This document shows positions 42,103 to 52,431 of a stretch of DNA of 64,000 bases, in pieces. The stretch is from NCBI RefSeq assembly GCF_030450125.1, contig NZ_CP123923.1, positions 3,224,001 through 3,288,000 of the forward strand. Direction: 5' to 3'. The notes under the pieces were generated by a model. The model worked only from the letters and a program-made list of their open reading frames with translations, searched no databases and was not told the origin of the DNA. The position numbers and the translations under genes are program-made. Each line of letters starts with the position of its first letter. Within the stretch, counting starts at the first letter, position 1. Origin of the DNA: Streptomyces sp. WP-1 (lineage in GTDB: Bacteria > Actinomycetota > Actinomycetes > Streptomycetales > Streptomycetaceae).

Positions 42103-42530
42103 ATGTCCGCAGCAGCCGTCGAGCGAGTCACGACCGTCCGCTGATCGCGGACGCCGACCGAATCATGGAGCGCTTCCCGGGCTATCGCGTCGAGATCATC
42201 GGAGACCAGATCATCGTGTCCCCGCCCGCTGACGGCCCACACGCCGATGTCCTGACCGACTTGATGGCACCTTTCATGGTGGCAGGAGGTCACCTCCAGG
42301 AACCACCGGACCGAGCTGCGTACCAAGGTGAACGCCTACGCGGAGGCCAAGGTCCCGGTCTACGTCATCGTCGACCGCAAGCACCAGCGGCTCCACGTGC
42401 TCACCGAGCCGACCGGGAGCGAGTACGCGAACCATCGCGTGCATGCCCCCGGCGAGACCGTCGCGCTTCCCGACTCGCTCGGTGCCAAGGTCACCCTCGA
42501 CGTCGAGCAGATCATCCGGACCGGGCAGAA
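42103..42530 (+). pseudogene. Uma2-family nuclease pseudogene
   Basis: Starts MSAAAVERV at 42103, then shifts frame near 42128 to DRPLIADADRIMERFPGYRVEIIGDQIIVSPPADGPHADVLTDLMAPFMVAGG. At about 42283 it jumps, again out of frame, to EVTSRNHRTELRTKVNAYAEAKVPVYVIVDRKHQRLHVLTEP and on to LDVEQIIRTGQ. Compared with complete Uma2 proteins some 60 residues are gone, including the PDLxV catalytic strand. Two lesions and no stop before the next gene mark it as dead. Confidence 0.85.
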
Positions 42531-42543
42531 CCGAGGCAGCAGG

Positions 42544-44103
42544 TCAGATCCAGTCCAGCCGCCACAGGCGGTACACGCCCGTGCCGTCCATCAGGTACTG
42601 GCCGCCGCCCACGTCCTCCGTGGTGACCGTGTATTCCTTGCGCTGCCACAGGGGGATCAGGGGGACGTCCTGGGCGATGGTGGACTGGATCTGCTGGAAG
42701 TCGGAGGCGGCACGGCCGCGGTCGGCGAACTGCTGGCTGTTGCGGATGAGCTGGTCGACCGTCTTGTTGCTGTAGCCCGTGGCCATGGTGGAGCCGGTGC
42801 CGACCAGCGGCTGGCCGAAGGTGTCGGCGTCGGGGTAGTCCGCGACCCAGCCGACGGCCCAGGCGTCCAGCTTGCCCGCGGCCATCCGCTCCTGGAAGTT
42901 TGTCCACTCGTAACCCTTGACGTCGACCTTGAACAGGCCGCCCGCCTCCAGCTGCTTCTTCAGCGCCGCGGCCTCCTGCTCACCGGGGCCCTGGCCCTTG
43001 CCGTAGGCGAAGGTGAAGTGGACCGGCAGGCTCACCCCGGCCTGGGTGAGCAGGGCGCGCGCCTTCTTCGCGCTCTGCGTCGGGTAGGCGTCGAAGAACG
43101 ACGTGGTGTGGCCGGTGATGCCGGTCGGGATCAGGGAGTACAGCGGGTCGACCGTGCCCTGGTAGACCGTGGCCGCCAGCTGCTCCTGGTCGACCAGCCA
43201 GGCGACCGCCTGCCGCACCCGTACGTCGTGCAGCGGGGAGCCGGCCCGGGTGTTGAGGTACAGGTTGCGGGTCTCGGACGAGTCGGACTCGGTCACCCGC
43301 TCCTTGGGATCGCTCGGGTTCAGCCCGGCGAGCACGTCCGGCGGCAGCGTCCGCGACGCCACGTCCACGTCCTTCGCCTTCCACGCGGCGTCCAGCTTCG
43401 CGGAGTCGCTGTAGTAACGCAGCTCGACCGGGCGGCCGGTGGAGCCGAGGTAGCCCTTGTACGCCGGGTTCGGCGCGAGCCTGGCCTGCTCGTCCTTGGT
43501 GTACGAGGTGAGCCGGTAGGGGCCGGTGCCGTCGACCGAGGAGTCCTTGCGCAGCGCGTTCGCCGGATAGGTGTCCCGGTCCACGATCGCGCCCGCGCCG
43601 GTGGCGACCTTCAGCGGGAAGGTGGCGTCCGGCTCCGAGAGGTGGAAGGTGACGGTGCGCGTGTCGTCGGCGGTCACCGAGGAGAGGTCGGCGAGCAGCG
43701 AGGAGGGGCCGACGTCGGAGTTGATCCGCTTGACCCGGTCGAAGGAGAACTTCACGTCCTCGGCCGTCATCGCCCGCCCGCTGGGGAAGGTGATCCCCGA
43801 GCGCAGGGTGCACCGGTACGTCTTCGTGTCGCTGCCGACGAAGGCGCAGCTCTTGGCCGCGTCCGGCACCGGCTGCACACCGTCCGGCTCGAAGGTCATC
43901 AGTGTCTGGAACACGTTGCTGAACAGGGCCCAGGACCCCGCGTCGTACGCGCCGGCCGGGTCGAGCGAGGTGACCGCGTCCGTGGTCCCGACCGTGATGG
44001 TCCTGTTCTTGTTCTCCTGTGACGGCAGCAGTTTCCAGCCGCCGATGCCCACGATCGCCAGCACGAGCAATGTCACGACAATCCGCATGCGAACAGATCG
44101 CAC
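42544..44103 (-). CDS. ABC transporter substrate-binding protein, peptide/nickel type (SBP_bac_5)
   Basis: 519 residues from GTG 44103, preceded by GGGGAGG. N-terminal membrane segment RIVVTLLVLAIVGIGGW acts as uncleaved anchor or signal; there is no lipobox Cys. SBP_bac_5 body: TDAVTSLDPAGAYDAGSWALFSNVFQTLM, AEDVKFSFDRVKRI, TGPYRLTSYTKDEQARLAPNPAYKG, and RVRQAVAWLVDQEQLAATVYQG. Binds oligopeptides or similar outside the membrane. No permease or ATPase gene is adjacent, so it is an orphan receptor here. Confidence 0.92.
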   Translation of the reverse strand: MRSVRMRIVVTLLVLAIVGIGGWKLLPSQENKNRTITVGTTDAVTSLDPAGAYDAGSWALFSNVFQTLMTFEPDGVQPVPDAAKSCAFVGSDTKTYRCTLRSGITFPSGRAMTAEDVKFSFDRVKRINSDVGPSSLLADLSSVTADDTRTVTFHLSEPDATFPLKVATGAGAIVDRDTYPANALRKDSSVDGTGPYRLTSYTKDEQARLAPNPAYKGYLGSTGRPVELRYYSDSAKLDAAWKAKDVDVASRTLPPDVLAGLNPSDPKERVTESDSSETRNLYLNTRAGSPLHDVRVRQAVAWLVDQEQLAATVYQGTVDPLYSLIPTGITGHTTSFFDAYPTQSAKKARALLTQAGVSLPVHFTFAYGKGQGPGEQEAAALKKQLEAGGLFKVDVKGYEWTNFQERMAAGKLDAWAVGWVADYPDADTFGQPLVGTGSTMATGYSNKTVDQLIRNSQQFADRGRAASDFQQIQSTIAQDVPLIPLWQRKEYTVTTEDVGGGQYLMDGTGVYRLWRLDWI

Positions 44104-44315
44104 GGTGGTGCCCTCCCCAGACCCTTGTGAGGTCCTACCCCTGGTCAGCACAAATCCCGCCACTCCCCTGAGTGACGCGGCTCACCCAATCACACGTGTT
44201 TCGGCGTGTGAAGGGCTTTCTGACCAGTTGTGGAAGAACTTGCCCAAGCCGTTGTCTCCGCCGGGCGTTCGCCGTGACTTCACAGTTTCTCCACAGGTGG
44301 TGGAGGAGATTCCGG

Positions 44316-44564
44316 TCACATGGGCGACGGCTCCCGGCGCAGGGCCCGCAGACCGCGCAACCCGATGCCCCCGATGACCGTCCCCAATACGAAGGAGACG
44401 ATCGCCAGCACCAGGTGCACCCAGAAGTAGGCGGTCGGCCGGCCGTCATGGAAGGCGAGACCGCTGCCGTCCTTGACCAGGTTCTTTACGAAAGTGATCC
44501 AGATGAACCAGCTCCACACCCCGAAGGCGAGCAGGAACCAGGAGACCGGGCGGCTGAGTTTCAT
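44316..44564 (-). CDS. small SCO4848-type membrane protein
   Basis: 82 residues from ATG 44564. Two membrane helices (PVSWFLLAFGVWSWFIWITFV and FWVHLVLAIVSFVLGTVIGGIGLRGL) joined by a short loop with KDGSGLAFHDGRPTAY. I recognise it as the conserved Streptomyces SCO4848 family; function unknown. Divergent from the D-Ala-D-Ala carboxypeptidase gene, 79 bases apart. Confidence 0.88.
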   Translation of the reverse strand: MKLSRPVSWFLLAFGVWSWFIWITFVKNLVKDGSGLAFHDGRPTAYFWVHLVLAIVSFVLGTVIGGIGLRGLRALRREPSPM

Positions 44565-44643
44565 ACCCCCAGTATCCGGGGTGCGCTTTCGGGACCGGGG
44601 CTGGGGCGGGTCCTCCCGGACCGCTACGGGTACGGTCCCGGTC

Positions 44644-45861
44644 GTGCCCGCTCCCCCGAACACCGCCCGGCGGTCCCTGCTGATCGGCGCCGCGGCGCTG
44701 CTGTCCCTCGCCGTCACCGCGCCCGCCGCCCTCGCCGCCCCGGCCACCGGCAAGACCCCGGCCGCCGCGCCCCCGGCCCGTATGTCGACGCTCGGCGGCG
44801 CCCGGCTCGGACAGCCCGGCACCCAGGTGAACCTCGCGCCCGGTGTCCCGGTACTGCCCAAGGACCTGACCGCGCGCTCCTGGATCGTCTCCGACGCCCA
44901 GAGCGGCGAGGTGCTGGCCGCGCACAACGCTCATTGGGCGCTGCCCCCGGCGTCCACGATGAAGATGCTGTTCGCGGACACCCTGCTGCCCCGTTTCCCG
45001 CGCACCACCGAGCACAAGGTGGCCGCGAAGGACCTCGCCGGGATGGGTGAGGGCTCCAGCGTGGTCGGCATAAAGCCGGGCAGCACCTACAGCGTGCACG
45101 ACCTGTGGCTCGGGGTGTTCCTGCGCTCGGGCAACGACGCGGTGCACGTGCTGTCCGCGATGAACGGCGGCGTCGCCCAGACCGTCCAGGACATGCAGCG
45201 GCACGCGGACGAACTCCAGGCCCTGGACACCCATGTGGTCTCCCCCGACGGCTACGACGCGCCGCACCAGGTGTCCTCGGCGTACGACCTCACCCTGATC
45301 GCCCGCTCCGGGCTCCAGAAGAAGGACTTCCGGGACTACTGCTCCACGGTGAGCGCCGACTTCGGGGGCGAGCAGATCCGCAACACCAACCGGCTGCTCA
45401 GCGGCGACACCGATGTGCCGGTCTACCAGGGCATCGCGGGCGTGAAGAACGGCAACACCACGCACGCGGGCGCCACCTTCACCGGGGTCGCCCAGCGCGG
45501 CGGGCAGGTGCTGCTCGTCACCGTGATGAACCCGCAGAAGCAGGAGCACAACGAGGTCTACAAGGAGACGGCGAAGCTGTTCGACTGGGGCTTCCAGGCG
45601 GCCGGCAAGGTAAAGCCGGTGGGCGATCTGGTGGGGCCGAGGAGTGCCGCCGGCACGGCGCCGAGCGGCTCGCCGAAGGCCTCGGCGCCCGCCGGGCAGG
45701 CCGGTTCCCGGCCGGTGGGTGCAGGGACGACCGGTTCTCGGGGGATCGGCACCGCGCTCGCCGTCGCGGGCGGGCTGCTGGTGCTGCTGGCGGGCGGGGT
45801 GTTCCTGGTCAACCGCCGGTGGCCGCTGCCGGACCTGATGCGCCGTCGGCCACGGCCGTGA
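44644..45861 (+). CDS. D-alanyl-D-alanine carboxypeptidase (S11, DacA-like)
   Basis: 405 residues from GTG 44644. Signal peptide SLLIGAAALLSLAVTAPAALA. Serine penicillin-binding-protein motifs: PPASTMKM (SxxK), FLRSGNDAV (SxN) and GVKNGNT in the place of KTG. A Pro/Ser/Gly linker and a C-terminal anchor (GTALAVAGGLLVLLAGGVFLV plus NRRW) keep it in the membrane. It trims the terminal D-Ala of peptidoglycan stems. Its end overlaps the convergent BrkB gene by 53 bases. Confidence 0.93.
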   Translation: MPAPPNTARRSLLIGAAALLSLAVTAPAALAAPATGKTPAAAPPARMSTLGGARLGQPGTQVNLAPGVPVLPKDLTARSWIVSDAQSGEVLAAHNAHWALPPASTMKMLFADTLLPRFPRTTEHKVAAKDLAGMGEGSSVVGIKPGSTYSVHDLWLGVFLRSGNDAVHVLSAMNGGVAQTVQDMQRHADELQALDTHVVSPDGYDAPHQVSSAYDLTLIARSGLQKKDFRDYCSTVSADFGGEQIRNTNRLLSGDTDVPVYQGIAGVKNGNTTHAGATFTGVAQRGGQVLLVTVMNPQKQEHNEVYKETAKLFDWGFQAAGKVKPVGDLVGPRSAAGTAPSGSPKASAPAGQAGSRPVGAGTTGSRGIGTALAVAGGLLVLLAGGVFLVNRRWPLPDLMRRRPRP

Positions 45862-46720
45862 CCCTCGCCGTCGCGCTCGGGGTGGCCGTCCAGGCGGCGC
45901 AGAACAGGACCAGTTTCGCGGTGAAGTTGATCCACAGCAGCAGCGCGACGGGGACCCCGAACGCGCCGTACATGCTCTTCGCCGCGACTCCCTGGATATA
46001 GCCGCTGAGCAGCAGTTTCAGCAGTTCGAAGCCGACCGCGCCGAGCAGCGCCGCGATCACCAGGCGGCGGCGCGGCGGCTCCACCCCGGGCAGCAGGGTC
46101 AGCACGTAGAGCAGGACGAGGAAGTCGGCGAGCACGGCGACGGCGAAGGCGACGACGCGCAGCAGCGCGGTGCCCCAGCCGTGCTCGGCGAGCCCCAGCT
46201 GGTCGGAGACCCGGCCGACGGCCGCCGAGGCGAGCGTGGACGCGGCGAGGGTGACCAGCAGGGCGCCGCCGAAGCCGATCAGGATCCCGGCGTCCTTCGC
46301 CTTGGCGACCAGCGGGTTCTGCTCCTGGTCCGCCAACTCCCAGACCGCGCGCAGGCAGTCCCGCACCTGGCCGACCCAGCCGACGCCGGTGAACAGCAGC
46401 AGGGCACCCGCGATGACACCGACGGTGCCCGCGTTGTGGACCAGCGTGGTGATGTCCAGTTGCTGGGAGACGACCCCCGGGAACTGCTCGGCGACCTTGT
46501 GCTCCACGTTCCGCTGCTGGGCCGGGCTGAGCGTGGCGGCGGTGATCGCCGCGGCCACGGTGAGCAGCGGGAACAGCGCCAGGAAGCTGACGAACGTCAT
46601 CGCCGCCGCCAGCCGGGACCACTTCACCCGGTCGAGCCGCTCGTACGCCCGCCATACGTGAGTGGCCGTCAGCCAGGTCACCAGCGGCCCGATGACGGGC
46701 AGTCTCTTCAGCCAGTCCAT
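45809..46720 (-). CDS. YihY/BrkB-family membrane protein
   Basis: 303 residues from ATG 46720. About six helices; family motifs RLAAAMTFVSFLALFPLLTVAAAI near residue 40, TGVGWVGQVRDCLRAVWEL in the middle and KSMYGAFGVPVALLLWINFTAKLVLFCAAW near the end. Function of the family is poorly known despite the old RNase BN name. The last 53 bases are shared with the carboxypeptidase gene on the other strand. Confidence 0.92.
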   Translation of the reverse strand: MDWLKRLPVIGPLVTWLTATHVWRAYERLDRVKWSRLAAAMTFVSFLALFPLLTVAAAITAATLSPAQQRNVEHKVAEQFPGVVSQQLDITTLVHNAGTVGVIAGALLLFTGVGWVGQVRDCLRAVWELADQEQNPLVAKAKDAGILIGFGGALLVTLAASTLASAAVGRVSDQLGLAEHGWGTALLRVVAFAVAVLADFLVLLYVLTLLPGVEPPRRRLVIAALLGAVGFELLKLLLSGYIQGVAAKSMYGAFGVPVALLLWINFTAKLVLFCAAWTATPSATARVTAVADGASGPAAATGG

Positions 46721-46874
46721 GATCCGTCCCTGCCCTGTGTGCGACGTCCCATGTCCGGGTACCCGCAACGGTTTGCGGACCGACGCCCGCCCATCCCACC
46801 TTCGAGTGATCTTCGACCCTACAAGGTGACGTTCATGGACGAAGCGCCCACTTCAGGGCGATACGGTCACGAGC

Positions 46875-47636
46875 ATGCCTGTGAAGGACGCTCTCGCCCT
46901 GCCCCAGTCCCTGCTCGTCCTCGGCGGCACCTCCGAGATCGGGCTCGCCACCGCCCGCCGGCTGATCGCCCGCGGCGCCCGCACCGTATGGCTGGCCGGC
47001 CGCCCCTCGCCCGCGCTGGAGCAGGCCGCCGAGAGTCTGCGCGCGCTCGGCGCGGACACCCGTACGGTCGACTTCGACGCCCTCGACCCCGCCTCCCACG
47101 AGAGCGCGCTCGGCAAGGTGTTCGCCGAGGACGCCGTCGACCTGGTGCTGCTCGCCTTCGGCGTCCTCGGCGACCAGGCCCATGACGAGCGGGCGCCGCT
47201 GCGCGCCGTGCACGTCGCGCAGACCAACTACACCGGGGCGGTCTCCGCCGGCCTCGTCGCCGCGAGCGCCCTCCAGGCCCAGGGCCACGGCTCGTTCGTC
47301 GTCCTGTCCGCCACCGCCGCCGAACGCGCCCGCCGCGTCGACTTCATCTACGGCTCCAGCAAGGCGGGTCTGGACACCTTCGCCCAGGGCCTCGGCGACG
47401 CGCTGTACGGCACCGGGGTGCGGGTGATGGTCGTACGCCCCGGGTTCGTGCGGACGCGGGCGACGGCGGACCGGCCCCGCGAGCCGTTCGCCACCACCCC
47501 GGCGGAGGTCGCCACCGCGATCGAACTGGGCCTGCGCCGGGGCGCGGAGACGGTGTGGGTGCCGGGGGTGCTGCGGCTGGTGACGGCCGCGCTGCGGCAC
47601 GCGCCGCGGGCGCTGTTCCGCAGGCTGCCCCTCTAG
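46875..47636 (+). CDS. short-chain reductase, DprE2-like
   Basis: 253 residues, the same length as mycobacterial DprE2, which reduces decaprenylphosphoryl-2-keto-ribose to the arabinose donor. Cofactor loop LLVLGGTSEIGLATARRL, the AFGVLGDQ strand and the catalytic Tyr-x3-Lys in FIYGSSKAGLD are present. A DprE1 gene is not in this window, so the precise substrate is an inference from similarity. It is convergent with the RNA ligase gene, ten bases apart. Confidence 0.85.
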   Translation: MPVKDALALPQSLLVLGGTSEIGLATARRLIARGARTVWLAGRPSPALEQAAESLRALGADTRTVDFDALDPASHESALGKVFAEDAVDLVLLAFGVLGDQAHDERAPLRAVHVAQTNYTGAVSAGLVAASALQAQGHGSFVVLSATAAERARRVDFIYGSSKAGLDTFAQGLGDALYGTGVRVMVVRPGFVRTRATADRPREPFATTPAEVATAIELGLRRGAETVWVPGVLRLVTAALRHAPRALFRRLPL

Positions 47637-47646
47637 GGCGACGGGC

Positions 47647-48231
47647 CTACCGGCTGGCGATGGTGCCGCGGCCGATGTCGGCGGGGCCCGCCTGGGGCGG
47701 TACGACGGGGCCGCCGAAGGTGTACTCGCGCAGCTTGCGCCACACCCCGTCCGCGCCCTGTTCGTACAGCGCGAACCCGGTGCACGGCCATTCGGCCTCG
47801 AAGTCGGCCAGTTCGGCGAAGGCGCGGTCCATCGCCGCCTCCTCGATGCCGTGCGCCACGGTGACATGCGGGTGGTACGGGAACTGGAGCTCGCGGGCGC
47901 AGGGCCCGGCGCTCTCCCGGAGCCGCTGCTGGAGCCGGCCGCACTCCTCGGCGCCGCGCACGACCCGGACGTAGACCACCGGGGAGACGGGCCGGAAGGT
48001 GCCGGTGCCGTGCAGCCGCATCGGGAACGGGCGCCCGGCGGCGGCCACCTTGCGGAGGTGGGCCTGTACGGCGGGCAGCGCGGCGCGGTCCACCTCGGTC
48101 GGCGGCAGCAGCGTGACGTGGGTGGGGATGCCATGGGCCGCGGCGTCGCCGAAGCCCGCGCGCCGCTCCTGGAGCAGGCTGCCGTGAGGCTCCGGAACCG
48201 CGATCGACACGCCGATCGTTACGGTCCCCAC
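47647..48231 (-). CDS. 2'-5' RNA ligase family protein (2H phosphoesterase)
   Basis: 194 residues. Two HxT motifs of the 2H fold: THVTLLPP near residue 38 and HPHVTVAHG near residue 120, spaced as in ThpR/LigT. IGVSIAVPEP opens the fold. It probably hydrolyses or ligates 2',3'-cyclic phosphodiesters. Located upstream (in minus orientation) of nothing coupled: the trpS gene lies 200 bases away. Confidence 0.9.
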   Translation of the reverse strand: MGTVTIGVSIAVPEPHGSLLQERRAGFGDAAAHGIPTHVTLLPPTEVDRAALPAVQAHLRKVAAAGRPFPMRLHGTGTFRPVSPVVYVRVVRGAEECGRLQQRLRESAGPCARELQFPYHPHVTVAHGIEEAAMDRAFAELADFEAEWPCTGFALYEQGADGVWRKLREYTFGGPVVPPQAGPADIGRGTIASR

Positions 48232-48433
48232 GTCGTCTCCTGTCGTCGCGTCCGTCGTGTGCTCGGCCGACTCGTACGGGCCTTCGGCATCGACTGTACG
48301 GCCATGGGTGTCCTGTGGGCAGGCGCAACGGAAGTGATGTGCAGCGCTCTGCCCGCAGGGACGTGCGAACGGCCGTGCGCCTTCGCGCCGGTTCCGTGCC
48401 TCTCGGCGCGGGCCGTGCCGTCCGGTGCTCCGG

Positions 48434-49567
<1,134 letters not shown>

Positions 49568-51016
49568 TCAGCCCAGGTCGACCTCGGGATACAGCGGGAA
49601 GCCCGCGACCAGGTCGGTGGCGCGCTGCGCGATCTCCTCGGAGACCTTCTCGTCCAGGACGTGCGAGGCCTTGCTCGGGGCGCCGGACTTGGTGGTGCCC
49701 GGTTCGGTGGTGGTCAGGACGCGGTCGATCAGGCCGGCCACCTCGTCCATCTCCGCCGTGCCGAGGCCGCGGGTGGTCAGGGCCGGGGTGCCGACGCGGA
49801 TGCCGGAGGTGTACCAGGCGCCGTTGGGGTCGGCCGGGATGGCGTTGCGGTTGGTGACGATGCCGGAGTCGAGGAGGGCGGCCTCGGCCTGACGGCCGGT
49901 GAGGCCGTAGGAGCCGGCGACGTCGATCAGGTTGAGGTGGTTGTCGGTGCCGCCGGTGACCAGGGTCGCGCCCCGGCGCGTCAGGCCCTCGGCCAGCGCC
50001 CGGGAGTTGTCCACGATGCGCTGCGCGTAGTCCTGGAACGCGGGCTGCCGGGCCTCGGCCAGGGCGACCGCCTTGGCCGCCATGACGTGCGGCAGCGGGC
50101 CGCCGAGGACCATCGGGCAGCCCCGGTCGACCTGGTCCTTGAGGGAGTCGTCGCACAGCACCATGCCGCCGCGCGGGCCGCGCAGCGACTTGTGGGTGGT
50201 GGTGGTGACGATCTGGGCGTGCGGCACCGGGTCGAAGTCGCCGGTGAGGACCTTGCCCGCGACGAGACCGGCGAAGTGTGCCATGTCGACCATGAGGGTC
50301 GCGCCGACCTCGTCCGCGATCTCGCGCATGGTCCGGAAGTTCACCAGACGGGGGTACGCCGAGTAGCCCGCCACGATGATCAGCGGCTTGAACGCGCGGG
50401 CCTGGGCGCGCAGCGCGTCGTAGTCGATCAGGCCGGTCACGGGGTCGGTGCCGTAGGAGCGCTGGTCGAACATCTTGCCGGAGATGTTCGGGCGGAAGCC
50501 GTGGGTGAGGTGGCCGCCCGCGTCCAGGGACATGCCGAGCATCCGCTGGTTGCCGAAGGCCCGGCGCAGCTCGGCCCAGTCCGCGTCGGAGAGGTCGTTG
50601 ACCTGGCGGGCGCCGGTCTTCTCCAGGAAGGGGACCTCGACGCGGTCGGCGAGTACGGCCCAGAAGGCGACGAGGTTGGCGTCGATGCCGGAGTGCGGCT
50701 GGACGTAGGCGTGCCGGGCGCCGAACAGCTCGCGGGCGTGCTCGGCGGCCAGGGACTCCACGGTGTCCACGTTGCGGCAGCCGGCGTAGAAGCGGCGGCC
50801 GACGGTGCCCTCGGCGTACTTGTCGCTGAACCAGTTGCCCATCGCGAGGAGGGTCGCCGGGGAGGCGTAGTTCTCGGAGGCGATCAGCTTGAGCATCGCG
50901 CGCTGGTCGGTGACCTCCTGGCCGATGGCGTCGGCGACCCGCGGCTCCACGGCGCGGATCACGTCGAGGGCGGCGCGGAAGGCGGTGGACTCGGTGGACA
51001 GGGGCTGCTCTGGCAT
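49568..51016 (-). CDS. glyA: serine hydroxymethyltransferase
   Basis: 482 residues from ATG 51016, with GGAGG in front. It is the longer actinobacterial type. It interconverts serine and glycine with tetrahydrofolate, supplying one-carbon units. PLP site: [17 protein letters not shown] contains the Schiff-base Lys; [31 protein letters not shown] and [14 protein letters not shown] are conserved. A ZTP riboswitch sits in its leader (51045-51140), so expression should rise when ZTP signals lack of 10-formyl-THF. Confidence 0.97.
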   Translation of the reverse strand: MPEQPLSTESTAFRAALDVIRAVEPRVADAIGQEVTDQRAMLKLIASENYASPATLLAMGNWFSDKYAEGTVGRRFYAGCRNVDTVESLAAEHARELFGARHAYVQPHSGIDANLVAFWAVLADRVEVPFLEKTGARQVNDLSDADWAELRRAFGNQRMLGMSLDAGGHLTHGFRPNISGKMFDQRSYGTDPVTGLIDYDALRAQARAFKPLIIVAGYSAYPRLVNFRTMREIADEVGATLMVDMAHFAGLVAGKVLTGDFDPVPHAQIVTTTTHKSLRGPRGGMVLCDDSLKDQVDRGCPMVLGGPLPHVMAAKAVALAEARQPAFQDYAQRIVDNSRALAEGLTRRGATLVTGGTDNHLNLIDVAGSYGLTGRQAEAALLDSGIVTNRNAIPADPNGAWYTSGIRVGTPALTTRGLGTAEMDEVAGLIDRVLTTTEPGTTKSGAPSKASHVLDEKVSEEIAQRATDLVAGFPLYPEVDLG

Positions 51017-51044
51017 GGGGACCTCCGGACGGGGTGCGTTTCGG

Positions 51045-51140
51045 CGTTCACGTTCGGCCCAGGCGCACGGCACTGTGTCCAGCAAGGCCGCTCCCCGATG
51101 GTCCGTCCCATCCCAGCGCGCCAGTCACGGCCCGTGGCTC
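51045..51140 (-). promoter_or_regulatory. ZTP (pfl) riboswitch in the glyA leader
   Basis: Reading the minus strand, CCGTGACTGGCG (about 51119-51130), a following stem-loop with ACCATCGGGGAGCGGCC, and the 3' element GCGCCTGGGCCG (about 51055-51066) match the conserved 5' and 3' halves of the pfl motif, which binds ZTP/ZMP. It ends about 30-40 bases before the glyA start, and glyA is a known target of this class in actinobacteria. Borders are approximate. Confidence 0.85.
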
Positions 51141-51233
51141 AGCGTACCGGCCTGCCCCCGGGTCGGAGATCCGGCGTCCACCATGCGGGCGAGGACGCGG
51201 ACCGCTCCGCCCACAGGACGCGGGCCGCTCGGC

Positions 51234-52418
51234 TCAGAGGATGACGTGCGGCAGGAAGCGCGCGTACCCGTCGGTGACGGGGCCCGCCGACTCGCGGATG
51301 CCGAGGCCCGCGGGCTCGCCGTCGATGACCCAGGCGCCGAGGACGACATGGTTGCCGTCGAAGGCGGGCGGCGGCGCGAGCCGCTGGTAGCAGCAGGGCT
51401 CGGGGCGGACGGCGGCGGGGAGGCCCGGCGGGTGCAGGGTGATGCCCTCGCCCTCGCGGCCCAGGAGGGGCTTGGCGGCGTAGCCGGTGGTGGCGGCGAG
51501 CTCGCGGGGGCCGTCGAGGTAGGAGGGCAGGAGGTTGGGGTGGCCGGGGTACAGCTCCCACAGGACGGCCAGCAGGGCCTTGTTGCTCAGGAGCATCTTC
51601 CAGGCGGGCTCGATCCACAGGGTGCTGCCGGTGCCGCCGCCGTTGTCCAGGGTGTCCAGGACGTGCCCGCCGAAGGCGTCGGTGGTGAGCCATTCCCAGG
51701 GGTAGAGCTTGAAGAGGGCGCGGATGAACCGCAGCCGGTTGTCCACGAACCGGCCGGAGAGGGTGTCCCAGCCGATCTCCTCCATGGCGAGCCAGTCGGT
51801 CGCAAGGCCCGCCTGCTCCGCGGTCTCCTTCAGATAGGCGACCGTCATCAGGTCCTCGCCCAGCTCGTCGGCGGCGGAGTGCGCGAAGTGCAGGAGGCTC
51901 CCGGGCGGGAGCAGCGCGGACTGCCTGCGCCAGGACTCCACCAGGCGTTCGTGCAGCGAGTTCCACTGGTCGGCGCCGGGGAAGCGGTCCTCCATCCAGA
52001 ACCACTGCGGGGAGGCGGCCTCCACCAGGGAGGTGGGGGTGTCGGCGTTGTACTCCAGCAGCTTGGCGGGGCCCGTGCCGTCGTAGCGCAGGTCGAACCG
52101 GCCGTAGAAGGAGGGGAGTTCGGCCCGGCGCCGCCAGGACTCGGTGACCGCGGCGGCAACGGCGGGGTCGGTGATGCCGAGGTCGGCGAGGCGGCCCCGC
52201 TCCACGAGGTGGCCGGCCGCCGCCAGGCACATGGCGTGCAGTTCGGCGACCGTCTCCTCCAGCGCCTCGACCTCGGGCAGCGAGAAGACGTAGTACGCGC
52301 TCTCGTCCCAGTAGGGGCGCAGGCTCCCGTCGGGGTGGCGGGTGAGCGGGTAGATCAGGCCCTGCTCCTCGACGGTGCGCTGCCAGTCGGGGCGGGGGGT
52401 GATGGTACGGCGTTCCAT
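51234..52418 (-). CDS. glutathionylspermidine synthase-like ATP-grasp protein (YgiC type)
   Basis: 394 residues. GSP_synth family: PDWQRTVEEQGLIYP at the start, PSFYGRFDLRYDGTGPAKLLEYNADTPTSLVEA (the core motif), IEPAWKMLLSNKALLAVLWELYPGHPNLLPSYLD and KPLLGREGEGITL with ATP ligands. Catalyses an ATP-dependent C-N ligation; the substrate in actinobacteria, which lack glutathione, is unknown. A small lipoprotein gene directly upstream (13 bases) recalls the E. coli ygiB-ygiC pair. Confidence 0.9.
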   Translation of the reverse strand: MERRTITPRPDWQRTVEEQGLIYPLTRHPDGSLRPYWDESAYYVFSLPEVEALEETVAELHAMCLAAAGHLVERGRLADLGITDPAVAAAVTESWRRRAELPSFYGRFDLRYDGTGPAKLLEYNADTPTSLVEAASPQWFWMEDRFPGADQWNSLHERLVESWRRQSALLPPGSLLHFAHSAADELGEDLMTVAYLKETAEQAGLATDWLAMEEIGWDTLSGRFVDNRLRFIRALFKLYPWEWLTTDAFGGHVLDTLDNGGGTGSTLWIEPAWKMLLSNKALLAVLWELYPGHPNLLPSYLDGPRELAATTGYAAKPLLGREGEGITLHPPGLPAAVRPEPCCYQRLAPPPAFDGNHVVLGAWVIDGEPAGLGIRESAGPVTDGYARFLPHVIL

Positions 52419-52431
52419 ACGGCGGTCCCGG

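Noticed and set aside
44225..44310. DnaA-box-like sequences (TTGTGGAAG, TTCTCCACAGG)
   Set aside because: Only two imperfect boxes, no dnaA/dnaN genes nearby and no AT-rich unwinding region; not an origin.
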